DNA from: Cacajao melanocephalus | Lineage: Eukaryota > Chordata > Mammalia > Primates > Pitheciidae | Length of the DNA: 64,000 bases | Direction: 5' to 3' | Assembly (NCBI GenBank): GCA_963573385.1 | Contig: CAUYLG010009122.1 | Coordinates: forward strand, 62,001 to 126,000 | Shown here: positions 42,150 to 54,360 of the stretch, in pieces | Layout of the letters: every line of letters begins with the position of its first letter | How positions within the stretch are numbered: position 1 is the first letter of the stretch | The notes under the pieces: model-generated | Told to the model about the DNA's origin: nothing | What the model saw: only the letters and a program-made list of their open reading frames with translations | Databases searched by the model: none | Made by a program: the position numbers and the translations under genes

Positions 42150-44510
42150 TAAATAAAAATAGAAAGTCTGTAGCTAAAATATTTTATTTTTTTAAATGGG
42201 AAAGAGGAAAGAAAATCTGATATGATGAAAAGTCAAGTGTTGGGATATATATAAGCTAATATATAAATGAAATGAATACCAGCCATGTAAAAGGGACAGA
42301 GTTTGAAATTTGTTATTTAAGGTACTTGCACTAATATGAAATGGAATATTGTTATTTACAGGGACATAGTTTACTTGTAAATGTTTATTACAAACTGTAG
42401 GGCAACCACTAAAAAAGGTAAAAAAAAAAAAAAGAAGTAGAATTGCTATGTTAAGAAGGTGAGAAAATAGAATCATGTAAAATGTTCAATAAAAGTCAAA
42501 AAGGCAAAAAAAAAATGGGAAAGTAAAAGTAGAAACAAAGAACAAAGGAAACAAACAGAAAGCAATAAAAAATACAGTAGAAATTAATCCAATTATATTA
42601 GTAATCTTTTTAAATGTAAAGAGCCTAAATATATCAACTAAAAAACCAGATTGTAAGAGTGGATCAAAAAACAAGAATTACATGATGTCTATAAGAAACC
42701 TAGTTAAATTTAAAGCCCCAGATAGATTAATAAAGGGATGGATAAAGTTATACCATGCTAACACTAATCAAAAGAAAGAAATCCAGAAAAGGAACCCAAC
42801 AGTAAGAAATAACCTGATCAAAACATGGACCAAAGACCTTAACAGATGCCTTGCCAAAGAAGATATACAGCTGGCAAATAAGCATATGAAAACATACTCC
42901 ACATCATATGTCATTAGGGAAATACAAATTGAAATAACAATGAGATACCACCACAAAACTATTAGAATGGCTAAATTCTAAAACACTGACATCACCAAAT
43001 GCTGGCAATGATAAGGAGCAACCAGAACTCCCATTCATTACTGGTGGGACTGCAAAATGGTGCAGCCACTTTGGAAGAGAGTTTGGCAGTTTCTTAAAAA
43101 AACTAAACATACTTTTACCATATGATCCAACAATTGAACTTCTTGGTACTTACCCAAAGAAGTTAAAACTTATATTTACACAAAAACCTACACACAGATG
43201 TTTTAGCAGCTTTACTGAAAATTGCCAAAACACTGAAGCGACCAAGATGTCCCTTACTAGGTCAATGAATAAACTGTGGTACATCTGACAATAGATTATT
43301 ATTCATCACTAAAAAGAAATGAGCTATCAAGCCATGAAAAGACATGGAGGAAACTTAAATGCATATTATTAAGTGAAAGAAGCCAATCTGAAAAGGCCAC
43401 CTACTGCATAATCCTAAGTAGATGACATTCTGGTACAGGGAAAACTATGGAGACAATAAAAAGATCAGTGGTTGCCAAAAGTTAGGGGAGAAAGAGGGAT
43501 GAATATGCAGAGCACAAAGTATTTTTTGGGTAGTGAAACTACCCTGTAAGATACTGTAATGGTGGTTACATGTCATTATACATTTGTTCAAACCCATCAA
43601 ATGTAAAATACCACTAATGAACCCTAATGTAAACTATTGTGTTTGGGCAATAATAATGTGTCAGTGTAGGTTGTGTTAAGGAAAAAGTGATTGAGGCAGG
43701 TGTCTCAATTGATAGAGATTTATTTAGCCAAAGTTTGAAGATGCATCCAGGAAAAACACAAGCCAGAGGAGCATCAGAGACCTGTGCTTTTCCAAAGAGG
43801 GTTTGGGAAGCTTAATATTTAAAGAGTAAAGAGCAAACAGGAGGAGGAAAAGAAGGAGGGAGGGTAGGCAGTGAGGCAAATGGTTCTATTCTGGTGAGGC
43901 TCTGATTACTGCTCAGTAAATCCACATTTTATAGGTAAAAAGAGGGAGCAAAGGAAAAGTCAATAATGTGTTAATTGCAGGGAAGACAGAGGGATGATTT
44001 CTGGTCTTGCCCTCGTCCTGTGCCTATGAAGACTAGCTGGTAATTGACATTGTCAGGGTGAAATTCAACAGAACTCAGTTTTAGGGCTATTGTATAGGAG
44101 GGATGTGTATCCTGAAAGATGTAGGGGCTCACAGGATTTTCCTTGGGAGAAATAGTGAGGGAGGCCATTTGGGGAGATATGTGGCCTTCTATCATTATAG
44201 GAACCTGGTTTATGGGTGAGGCTATCACACAGGGTTGCAATGTTACAGCTACCTAGACAACAAAAGGAAGGCAATATTGAGTGACTCATCTCTGAAGCTT
44301 AACTTTCCCTTTGGCATAGTGAGCTTGGGGTCTTGAGATTCTATTTTCTTTCACAGTTGTAACAAATGTACCACTTTAGTGTGGGATGTTGAGTGCGGGA
44401 GGCTATCATGTGTGGAGGAGTTATATGTGAACTCTCTATACTTCTTGTTCAATTTTGATGGGAACCTAAAACTGCCCAAAAAAAAATAAAGTTTAGTAAT
44501 TTTAAAAAAA
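42150..44510 (+). mobile_element. Old L1 (L1ME type), deleted inside and split by an LTR
   Basis: ORF2 sequence (ATGCTAACACTAATCAAAAG near 42757) jumps at about 42780 to late ORF2 (GATATACAGCTGGCAAATAA), then reaches the 3' UTR. After the inserted LTR, the L1 resumes with GTAACAAATGTACCACTTTA and ends in an AATAAAG signal and A tail at about 44510. Confidence 0.87.
43674..44355 (-). mobile_element. Class I ERV solo LTR, minus strand, 4-bp target duplication
   Basis: A 682-bp block begins TGTTAAGG and ends TTTCACA, with GTTG at 43670-43673 and 44356-44359. Removing it rejoins the L1 3' UTR exactly. On the minus strand, GGCTAAATAAATCTC supplies a polyadenylation signal near its 3' end, so it reads leftward. 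A 4-bp duplication fits ERV1. Confidence 0.82.
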
Positions 44511-44937
44511 GAACTAGACTAGAACATGCTCTGAGACTGCCCTCTTGGGGCTACATGTGAAAACAAACCTCTCCAAGAAAGAGAACACAGGGCCGGAGGG
44601 CCTGGCATTCAGTAGGGATCTACAGTCCATCCACCACATTGCTAGCACCTGCACATTTCATTAAGAAGCTCAACAAGAAAGAAAGGGGGACCAAAGAAGC
44701 ATCATCAATTAAAAAGAGGAATTTGGGCAAAGAAAATGCATGCAGATGCCAATGCAGAAATAGTATTTTCCTTGATGAAGATTTTTAACTTATCAAAAGC
44801 TATGAGATAGCTACCATTCTTTGAATAAGGTTTAAAAGAAATAGATGGACATTTGCAGAATATCAATCTTTTGTATTCTATAAGCCTCCATTTTAAAATA
44901 AAAATAACCTCAAACATGTCCTAAGTAATGAAAGCAG
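44511..44937. other. Intergenic, no recognised feature
   Basis: No gene or named repeat recognised. Confidence 0.4.
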
Positions 44938-45560
44938 AGACATGAAGAAATATTTGTATACTCACATTTATAGACTCTTTATAGATTTATATCATTCACT
45001 ATATCCAAAATGTAGAAGCAAACCAAGTAGCTAATGATGGACAAATGGGTGAGGAAAAATATGGCACATATTCACAGAGTGGTCCCCCATCCAAGGTTTT
45101 GCTTTATATGGTTTCAGTTACCTGTGGCACAGTATAGTAAGATATTTTGAGAAAGCGAGAGACCACATTTGTATCACTCGTATCATAACATATTGTTATA
45201 ATTGTTCTATTTTATGATTATGGTTGTTAATCTCTTACTGTGCTTAATTTATAAATTTAACATTATCATAGCTAGGCACACATGGATAGGAAGAAACAGA
45301 GTAATCAGGTTCAGTGCTCTCAGTGATTTCAGCCATCCGTTTGGAGTCTTGGAACATATACCCCAAGGATAAGGGGGACTACTGGATAATGAATATCATT
45401 CAACCTTCAGAAGGAAGAAAATTGACCTCTGTTGTAACGTGGGTGAGGCTTGAAGACATTATGCTAAATGAAGTAAGCAGAAAGATACAAATACTGTATG
45501 ATCTACATAAGAAGATCATCTTCCTTCTCCAAGCCTCATCCAGAAAACACAAATACATAA
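44938..45560 (+). mobile_element. Old L1 fragment split by a Tigger-group element
   Basis: AGCTAATGATGGACAAATGG and AAATATGGCACATATTC lie before the insertion. GAATATCATTCAACCTTCAG, GACATTATGCTAAATGAAGT and AAATACTGTATGATCTACAT follow it. Together they make one late-ORF2 L1 segment. Confidence 0.8.
45075..45384. mobile_element. Tigger-group MITE (MER2-like) with terminal inverted repeats
   Basis: The left end is CAGAGTGGTCCCCCATCC. The right end reads CAGTAGTCCCCCTTATCC in reverse complement, so about 16 of 18 terminal bases agree allowing one offset. The internal GGTTTCAGTTACC matches the family. It is inserted into an L1. Confidence 0.82.
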
Positions 45561-45786
45561 TGACACTAAACTGAACTTTAAAATGGTTAAACTGGAACAT
45601 TTTACATTATGTATATTTTACCATAGTTTAAAAAGATAACTGTAAAATTTGTCTTCTAATTCACGAGAGTCTCAAAAAAGGCTACATCAGAAAGACAGAC
45701 TCATGTTTCATGTTCCATGAAGCTTAGAGATTGGAGTAAGAGACTGAAGAGTCATGAAGAGTGAACACATCTGAAAACAACGAAGT
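45561..45786. other. Spacer downstream of CFTR
   Basis: Short intergenic segment between the L1 and the CFTR polyadenylation site, with no feature recognised. Confidence 0.5.
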
Positions 45787-47318
45787 TTCACACAAATGTA
45801 TGCATTTTATTGACAAGTGATATTTTCTTACAGTAATAAATATAATACAATCTTCTTAAGAGTCAGTTTGGAGTTTGGAAGGCAATGTACCCTTGATAGG
45901 AGCACTGGTGGAACCAACTTCTTCAGAATTGCATCTAAGAGGGAACCTGTGTGCTGGCCGGGAATCATACAGGTGTGGGCAACAATTGTATCAGCCCCAA
46001 GCCTTCTCTCCATATCTAAAGGTGATTCGTGGGCCCTGGTAAATATCACCCTAGGTTCTCCCCCTTCCCAGTTTTAACATAATGTATCATAAAAATAGCT
46101 AGTGCCATAAAAAGTCAACATTTCAAATATAAAATTATTTTATACAAATATAATTCATAATCATTCTTTTTAAAATACAGCATTGTTATATATGTTTGAA
46201 ATATTATTAAAATAAATATTTCCTAGAGAAAAAATTTTGCTTCACAAAATTATAAAACAGAAGTATATAAAACTAATTCATGATTGGTACTTCTTCAGGG
46301 TGTCTCTCATTCTCTCTTACTCAGTGTAGACAGCACGAAGTACATACAACTTGCCTGAAAACATACCACCATCACCCTATATATCTAGATGCTTGGACTT
46401 CATGTGTATCTACCCACGGTGCTTATGGCCTATCTACTTACACACCCTCTACCTGGAGCTTCTGTGGAAAGAAGGGTTTTCCCGTGGCAATCTGCACTAA
46501 CATACTTTTCCAGCCAACCTTTAGTTCAGAGGTCTTATGAGCTTGTCACTTTCTGGAGTCTGGGAAAAGGCATGTCAACTTCTTTATCAAAGGAATCATC
46601 CTGTCCCCTATGTAAGACTGTAATAGCCCTTTTCCCAGGTAAGAGATGTATTGTGATTATCCGAAATACTGAGATTTTTGGTAGACCTGCATGGTGCTAA
46701 TCTTGATTTCCAGAATCTGGAAGTTCTCTTTCCTGACTGCTCCCTAGATGTTGAATGGGGCATATTTTGATGGGCAGTCTTGTAGTTCCTGCAGTTTTCT
46801 AATACTTGCTTGGAAATGAGATAGTTGGAATGCTTAGCAGACAATATAGTTGTGTTCCTAAACATCATGGGGTGAGGAGAGGAAAAGGAATACAAGCTTA
46901 TACAAACCACTGAAGTTTCCAGATATCATTACTTAATCATAACCCTAAGAATTATAATTTCAGTTCTTCTCCAACACTACAAATTAACGAGTTCACTAGA
47001 CAATAAGCTGATCAACTAGGCTGATTGACATTTATAGCTGCCTTTCCAATTACTACCAAAGGGCAAGGGTTTTTAGGAAAATCTGGCTTGCAAAACACAA
47101 GTGGTAAATCTTCAAGGATTTGAAGTACCTTTCACACAATTTGACCGTCACCAGGAAGCCATGTATCCAGACCCATGTCAATTGTCCTCAATTCCCCTTA
47201 CCAAAATGTTTCCCCTTTTTAAAAATGTTATTCATCCTTGTTTTCTGAGGCAGAGGTGACTGTTCCACGAGCTCCAATTCCATGAGCAAATGTCCCATGC
47301 CAACATTTACACCTCTCT
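45787..47318 (-). other. CFTR: CFTR 3' UTR
   Basis: About 1.53 kb of untranslated sequence, close to the 1.55 kb remembered for human, and recognisably collinear with it. It is AT-rich, with AU-rich stretches (the minus strand has ATTTATTTTAATAA near 46210) of the kind linked to mRNA turnover. No transposon interrupts it. The CTCATGGAATTGGAGCTCGT stretch near 47267-47286 occurs once. The end is set by the AATAAA at 45806. Confidence 0.9.
45806..45811 (-). promoter_or_regulatory. CFTR: CFTR polyadenylation signal
   Basis: The minus strand reads CAATAAAATGCATACATTTG, an AATAAA about 20 bases before the expected cleavage position, matching the human CFTR 3' end as remembered apart from one base. 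Confidence 0.88.
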
Positions 47319-47519
<201 letters not shown>

Positions 47520-48211
47520 CTAGGGAAGTGGGTGTTAGTGAGATCTGGGACGGAAGGCAGGTCAGACCAGAGCAGGGACAGAAACTGGCACAGGCTCAAA
47601 GGAAAATAAAAGCCAAAAGAATGCCATGTCCAGAGCCTTGCATTTTGAACAATCAGTTACATAACATTTAACTGCTGTATCCTCTTGCTCTAAGGAGGTC
47701 TACCTTCTGTGAAATTAGCTGTGATTTTCTATTTAGCAGCTGGAAGATTTTTAAGGAAAGTTTAGAGGAACTGAAGACACTTTGAAAACAAAATATTAGG
47801 TCCCTTATATATTATCTTAAAAATGAGTGTAAGTCTACAGCACCATAAAGAGTTGAACTTCTTCAACAGTGATCTGAAGCTTAATAATTCCAAATTGATC
47901 AGGATGTGCCTGAGTTTAATACGCCTCCTTGGCTTGATCAGGTTGAGTAAATCCAAGATCAGACAACAGAGGATGTTACTTAGATTCTTGATCTTGTGCA
48001 TGGTAGGGCAAGAGGTTGTGAGTCTGCCCCCCTAATTTGTTACTTCAAGCTTAGTGATGATCGTGGTAATAACAAGCCTTCAGCAAGGAAACCATTTACC
48101 TCCAGGAGGATCAAAAGCCTGAACAGAAATGACGTGATACATCATCCTCAGAACTTCCTTGTGACTAAACCAGAGGGAATTTGTAAACATCACTCGAAAG
48201 AATCTGTGAGT

Positions 48212-48348
48212 TGGTTTTGTTTTAATAAAGACAGATGGGGACCTCACTATGTTGCCTGGTCTAGTCTTGAATTCCTGGCCTCAAGTAATCCTCCCACTTC
48301 ATCCTCCCAAAGTGTTGTGACTACAGACGTCAGCCACTATGCCTGGCC
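48212..48348 (-). mobile_element. Free left Alu monomer (FLAM-like), minus strand
   Basis: About 135 bp with ACCTCACTATGTTGCCTGGT, GAATTCCTGGCCTCAAGTAA and CATCCTCCCAAAGTGTTGTG, closing GCCACTATGCCTGGCC. There is no right monomer, consistent with a FLAM. It lies in CFTR intron 26. Confidence 0.88.
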
Positions 48349-48504
48349 CCGTGACAGTTTTTTAAGAACAGTGAGAAGGTGGTGGAGAAAGATACTACCT
48401 GAGTCCAAATAATGACTAGAAAAATTAATTGAGCCTTTCAACTATGTCATTAATACCGTAAATCAGATTGTAAGACAACCAGACCTGTCCCAGACCACAT
48501 CCAT

Positions 48505-48570
48505 GGGAGATTTAGTTATTGAAAGAATGATAAGGATGGGAGATTTAGTTATTGAAAGAATGATAAGGAT
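48505..48570. repeat. 33-bp perfect tandem duplication in CFTR intron 26
   Basis: GGGAGATTTAGTTATTGAAA begins a 33-base unit present at 48505-48537 and again at 48538-48570 with no difference. Confidence 0.97.
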
Positions 48571-48858
48571 CTTTTTTAAAAAAAATTTTAAATAGCATAG
48601 TATTTTGTATGACTTGGTCCCCAAATAAAGGGCTAAAAAAGTATACATATATGCTATTTATTAATGTAACTTAGTAATATGCTGCCATTTTGGATTTATT
48701 GTATTTCAACCTCATTGCATGGCTCAGATCAAAGTGAAAAAGTTATGCAGCTATTTTGAGCAAAGCTGGATGGCTGTATGACACATATTTTTAAAAAGAA
48801 CTTGTACATTGTTGCAGTTTTCAGGAACTATCACATGTGAGATTGTTATCAAGAATTA

Positions 48859-49768
<910 letters not shown>

Positions 49769-49989
49769 TTAGAGAGAGTAGTTCAGATACCACAGAGTTA
49801 AAAACACTCAAGCGGTTGACATTCTAAAAATAAACACAGGAGTTCTGAAAGCTTACATTTTTTCATACCAATCCCTCTACCCCCAATACCTGCCACTATT
49901 TGAATTTGATTGAGCAAAAGTCTATTTATAATCCCGACAGCTCTAAAGAATCAGTCTACAACTTGTTTTCTCTTTGTGCTTCATTCATC

Positions 49990-50110
49990 AGGAAACTTTC
50001 AATGAGTGCCTATTATGTGCCAGGGATCCCAAAAGGTAGTGAGGAAACAATGCATGGTACATGGCTCTTGTGAGGCTCAGGGTTTAGAAAGGTATACATA
50101 AATTATTGCA
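49990..50110 (-). mobile_element. L2 3'-end fragment, minus strand
   Basis: TTTCAATGAGTGCCTATTAT and GTGCCAGGGATCCC are the reverse of an L2 terminus. Short and diverged. Confidence 0.65.
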
Positions 50111-50419
50111 ACACAACTGAATCATGCTGGAAAAGATAATATGCATAGATTGCAGGTATGCCTTCTGCCATGACATCTATATAGACAGAAGATAGAACAT
50201 AGCATAAAGGATGGAGTTTTGACATCATCCTTGATGCCACCTCCCATCTTCTACTCTGTCATGATTGAGGACAAAAGATAGCATAAAATAATCAACTGTG
50301 CGTTTTTTAAAAATTACATATGGAAAATTGCTATTCATCTCTTGAATTCATGAAAACTGTAACAAATAGAAAAAACCATGAAGTAAGAAAAAAAAACCAC
50401 ACAATCTATGACCATTTCT

Positions 50420-50812
50420 TCCCATTGTCATGTGTGGACAACTCTCCCTCTTTCTGCCCCTTTGAATATTAGTCTTTGCCACTTCCAACTCTCCAGACTC
50501 TCCTCTGAGATCCTGGTCATTTTCAGGATATTCAGGGTACAAATGACCACCTATAAACTATTAATTTTCAAATCTTTATCTCCATCCCTAGACTTCTTCA
50601 ATTACTTTTTAAATCATTCTCCTCCTTACCAGCTCTATTACAGTTACCCCCGTCTGGGTCATCATCACCTTGTAAGCATGATCCTACAAATCTCAATTAG
50701 TCAAATTGCGAGTCCACCATACAAACACCCCAGGGATCTTCCTAAGATGTAGGTTTGACCATATCATTTCTGTTTTAAATCCTATGGTAGTTCTCTTCCT
50801 GGTGGAATAAAA
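50420..50812 (+). mobile_element. Decayed L2 fragment
   Basis: The C/T-rich order includes GATCTTCCTAAGATGTAGGT, TGACCATATCATTTCTG and AAATCCTATGGTAGTTCTCT, as in the L2 ORF end. Highly diverged. Confidence 0.55.
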
Positions 50813-50817
50813 GACTG

Positions 50818-51048
50818 GAGCTCTAGAGTCAAACAGAATCAGCTTTGCATCTGCCCTCCTCAGCTCATTTGCTGTTGATATCAGGCGCATTATTACAAAT
50901 CTCATTTATCTCATACATAAAAAATGGAGAAAATAATAATATTGATGTCAAAGGGTTGTTCGAAGGATTACTAGAGATAAGTTGGGGAAAGCAGCTGCCA
51001 CAGACTATGGCACATGCTAAGTACCTAATGCACAGTAACCATTAGTAT
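50818..51048 (+). mobile_element. MIR SINE, plus strand
   Basis: Nearly full MIR: GAGCTCTAGAGTCAAACAGA, TCATTTATCTCATACATAAA, GTCAAAGGGTTGTTCGAAGG, then GGCACATGCTAAGTACC. Confidence 0.82.
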
Positions 51049-51599
51049 TATTGGAGCCTGGGAAACCCCAAGGACATGGGTTTGGTTACTGAAACACTAC
51101 CCTAGTGTGACAGCAGCTTCGTAAAAATTTTCTTTCACAAGTTGCCTTGGGAAGTAAGTTAGCAGAAAGTACTGCAATACTGTGAAGTTAGTCATGCCTA
51201 TAGTAACAAGGTTGAGATTTGGGTCAGAATGCAGTACTCTCCCTCTAGATTCACACCAGTCATACACTAATTTCCTATGGCCATACTAGGAAAGCTATTA
51301 GACTATGTTAAACTCTGCACTCATGGCAAAAAGTTGAGCAAAGTGTGTTTTCCCCAGAAGAAATTCTTTATTAGAAATAATTACATAAATTTATATGTAA
51401 CTGTCAACATTTAGAGAACAGAATTTTTCAAATGAATGACACCAAGACTGACCAATACAGGGGATATTTTGCAATATTCCTATGTTACTGTTTTATTCAC
51501 TATGAAGTATAGTAAAAAGATTTTTAGAATCATATTCATTAGAGAAAAGTCAATCTAGTTACTAAAACTTAAAATTTGAAGTCAGTAAACATTTAAGAA

Positions 51600-51945
51600 C
51601 TTTATTAAGTACCTGCTTTCTGCCAGACATGGTAATAGGCTTTGGCAAGATAATGGAAAGCAAGATAGATTAGCAATTGTTTTTGAAAAGTTACAAAGTT
51701 ATTGTTACCAAGCAAATATGTGGATAAGAATTCTCCTACTGATCTTTTGGATGTAAATGACTGCTTAGTCATGTATTTCTTCAACTGGCTCTTAATGAGA
51801 GTTTATTAAATTCTAGGTACTCTGACAGACCCAGGTTTCAAAGATGGATAACACTAGGCTCTGCCTTTAAGGAAATTATGGTCCAAACCGGGAGAAAAAA
51901 TTAATAAGTAGAAAATGACTGTTCAAAGAGATAAGCACTATGGGG
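51600..51945 (-). mobile_element. Two decayed L2 3' fragments, minus strand
   Basis: TTTATTAAGTACCTGCTTTC with GCCAGACATGG, and a second start near 51800 with TTAAATTCTAGGTACTCTGA and TAAGGAAATTATGGTCC, are two reverse L2-type ends in succession. Confidence 0.55.
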
Positions 51946-52062
51946 AAAAAAAAACTCAGAAAACTGAGATTATCTGATTTAGTAATCATTAGCAGCAGAA
52001 TCCTTTATCCTTTAAATATGTATATATAGACACACAAATATATATATATCCAATATAATCTT

Positions 52063-52371
52063 TCTTTCTTTCTTTCCTTTTTTTTTTTACACAGAATCTC
52101 ACTCTAATTCCCAGTCTAGAGTGCAGTGGTGCAATCTGGGCTCACTGCAACCTCTACCTCCAGGTTCAAGCAATTCTCCTGCCTCAGCCTCCCAAGTAGC
52201 TGGGATTACAGGTTGCCTGCCACCACACCCAGCTGATTTTTGTATTTTAGTGGAGACGGTATTTCTACATGTTGGGACAGGCTGGTCTTGAACTCCTGAC
52301 CTCAGGTGATCTACCCGCCTTGGCCTCCCAAAGTGCTAGGATTACAGGCATGAGCCACCACACCCAGCTCT
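52063..52371 (-). mobile_element. Alu element, minus strand, CFTR intron 24
   Basis: A CTTT/poly-T tail, then CAGAATCTCACTCTAATTCC, ending ATGAGCCACCACACCCAGC. CAATATAATCTT is repeated exactly at 52051-52062 and 52372-52383. Confidence 0.96.
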
Positions 52372-53194
52372 CAATATAATCTTGTTAATACTGTCATTGG
52401 AAACCATTCTTCAATAATTTAAAAATAAATATGTACAAACTTCAGCTCAGTCCTGTCCAAACTAAGATAACTTCAAATTTACTAGAATCCAAAGTTTTCA
52501 AATTATTTTCACTACAACCTAGCATTAAAAATAAATAAATAAAAACATCAACAGTTTGTAGATTATAAAGAACTTTAGGAAAAAGAATTTGCCAGCTCTA
52601 TGCTGATGAGCTAATAAGTAGAATGTACTTCTCAAATTGCTGTGAAGAAAGAAGAAATTTTGTTTTATAACATGTTGAAATACAAAAAATGTCTAAGAGT
52701 TTGTAAAGGATTCAAAATGTTGACTTTTGCTATTGCTGTACTCTGGAATGTTATTATGGAGCAAGAGTTCGCTCTTGTGACAGAGAAACGTGAAAAAAAA
52801 ATCAGAAAAGTGAATTGTGTTTTGACTGAATAATCCATAAGTGGCAGTTATAAAAATAGACACAATCAACTCCTTTTGATACTCTGTTTGCTACTCTGTA
52901 GATCTTTCAGGGTAAATTTTCAACTTAAAAGACCACTATTTCTGCTATTTAGCTTTTCTAAAATAACTTACCTAACTATCAATGAGTAAGGATGGAAACT
53001 ATTTTATAAGTAATTGAAAAAGCAAACAATTACCCAAAAAGCCTTCATTCCAAAATCAACAGACGTTGTACTTAGATTACGGACAACCCTGAGATAGCCC
53101 GCTGGGGTGAAGTTGCCTGTGAACCACAAGGCAGGGATGCAGCTCTGCTCTCGCATCTGCCAGCAGTCCCAGTCAAGGCCTTCTGATGTCTCAA

Positions 53195-53290
53195 CGTTCT
53201 GTGTCCTCATTACTAAAATGAGGATGGTAATACCTGCTGTGTATCGATTACAAGGCTGTTTCCACGATCTATTACACATAAAATGAAAGA
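53195..53290 (+). mobile_element. MIR fragment, plus strand
   Basis: TCCTCATTACTAAAATGAGG and GATGGTAATACCTGCTGTG match the MIR core. Confidence 0.6.
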
Positions 53291-54360
53291 ACCCTTTATT
53301 CATTCAACCAATATTTATTGAACACCATCTATGTGCGCAAGACTACTCTAGGCACTGGAAATACCACAGTGAATAGGATATAATCCCTGACCTCCAGGAA
53401 CGTCCACTGCAGTGGGGAACATGGACAAGTTAAAAGGTAAATCGCTAGCCAGAGTGTGAAATGCTACGAAAGGGGTGGAGTTATAGGGTACATCTAGGAA
53501 AGGTCCCTGAGACCTGGAGCATCAAGGCAGACTTTCGGAAAGAAGTGATGTATAAGGAGAGGCCTGAAAGATGGTAGAAGCAGGCAGTGAAGGGCTGAGG
53601 AGTTTCCTCAGGTAGAGAACAGCAAGTGAACAAAAAAACCTCTGCAGAACAGAAAGCACATGTGCTTTAGAGATCCAACAAAATTTAGTGTAACTGAATA
53701 ATGGGAAGTAAGGGGAAGCTGGGGAGTAAGTTTAGAGAGGCAAGCAAAGATGAAATCACGAAGGACCTGGTAAGCCACCTTAAGTAGTGTGGACTTAGTC
53801 CAGAAGGCATTAAGGAGCCATATGAAGGGAAGAAACAAATGATCAGATGTGGGGTTTAGAAAGATCATCAGAGCTGCAAAGAGCAGAATGAACTATTGGG
53901 GGTCAATAAGGAAAATGAGCCAGGAACCTATTTCAGAAATTCATGCAAGTGTTAGTAGTGATGTTAGGTGGAAATGAAGAAAAGTGAATAAATTCCAGAT
54001 ACTCTCCAGGGACAGTATTGACAGGATGTGACATGTGGGTACCCGTGGAGGAACTTGAGAGTGAAAGATGAGTCCCAGGTCTCGGCTTTGGGAAACTGGA
54101 GGGTGGGGTGCCATTCACTGGATTTAGGAACACAGGACAGGTATGTGGTGGAGCAAGGAAGAAACTCAGTTATTGACATCAGGCGCTTTTCATATGCTGA
54201 GATATCAGGTAGGGAGCTCTGGGAATAGGCAGCTTTGGAGATCATCAAAATAGAGGTATTAGTTAAAGCCAAAAGGACACATGAAATTTCCCAGGAAAAC
54301 TAAGTAAAGTGAGACAACCAGGATTCTGTCAAACACCATTTAAAGGATGACCAAGTGAAG
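53291..54360 (-). mobile_element. L2 3' kilobase, minus strand
   Basis: The reverse of a continuous L2: CAATATTTATTGAACACCAT, ACTCTAGGCACTGGAAATAC, GAGGCCTGAAAGATGGTAG, GTAGAGAACAGCAAGTG, AAGGACCTGGTAAGCCACCT, then CCCAGGTCTCGGCTTTGGGA. It covers the 3' UTR and ORF end. Not coding. Confidence 0.82.
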
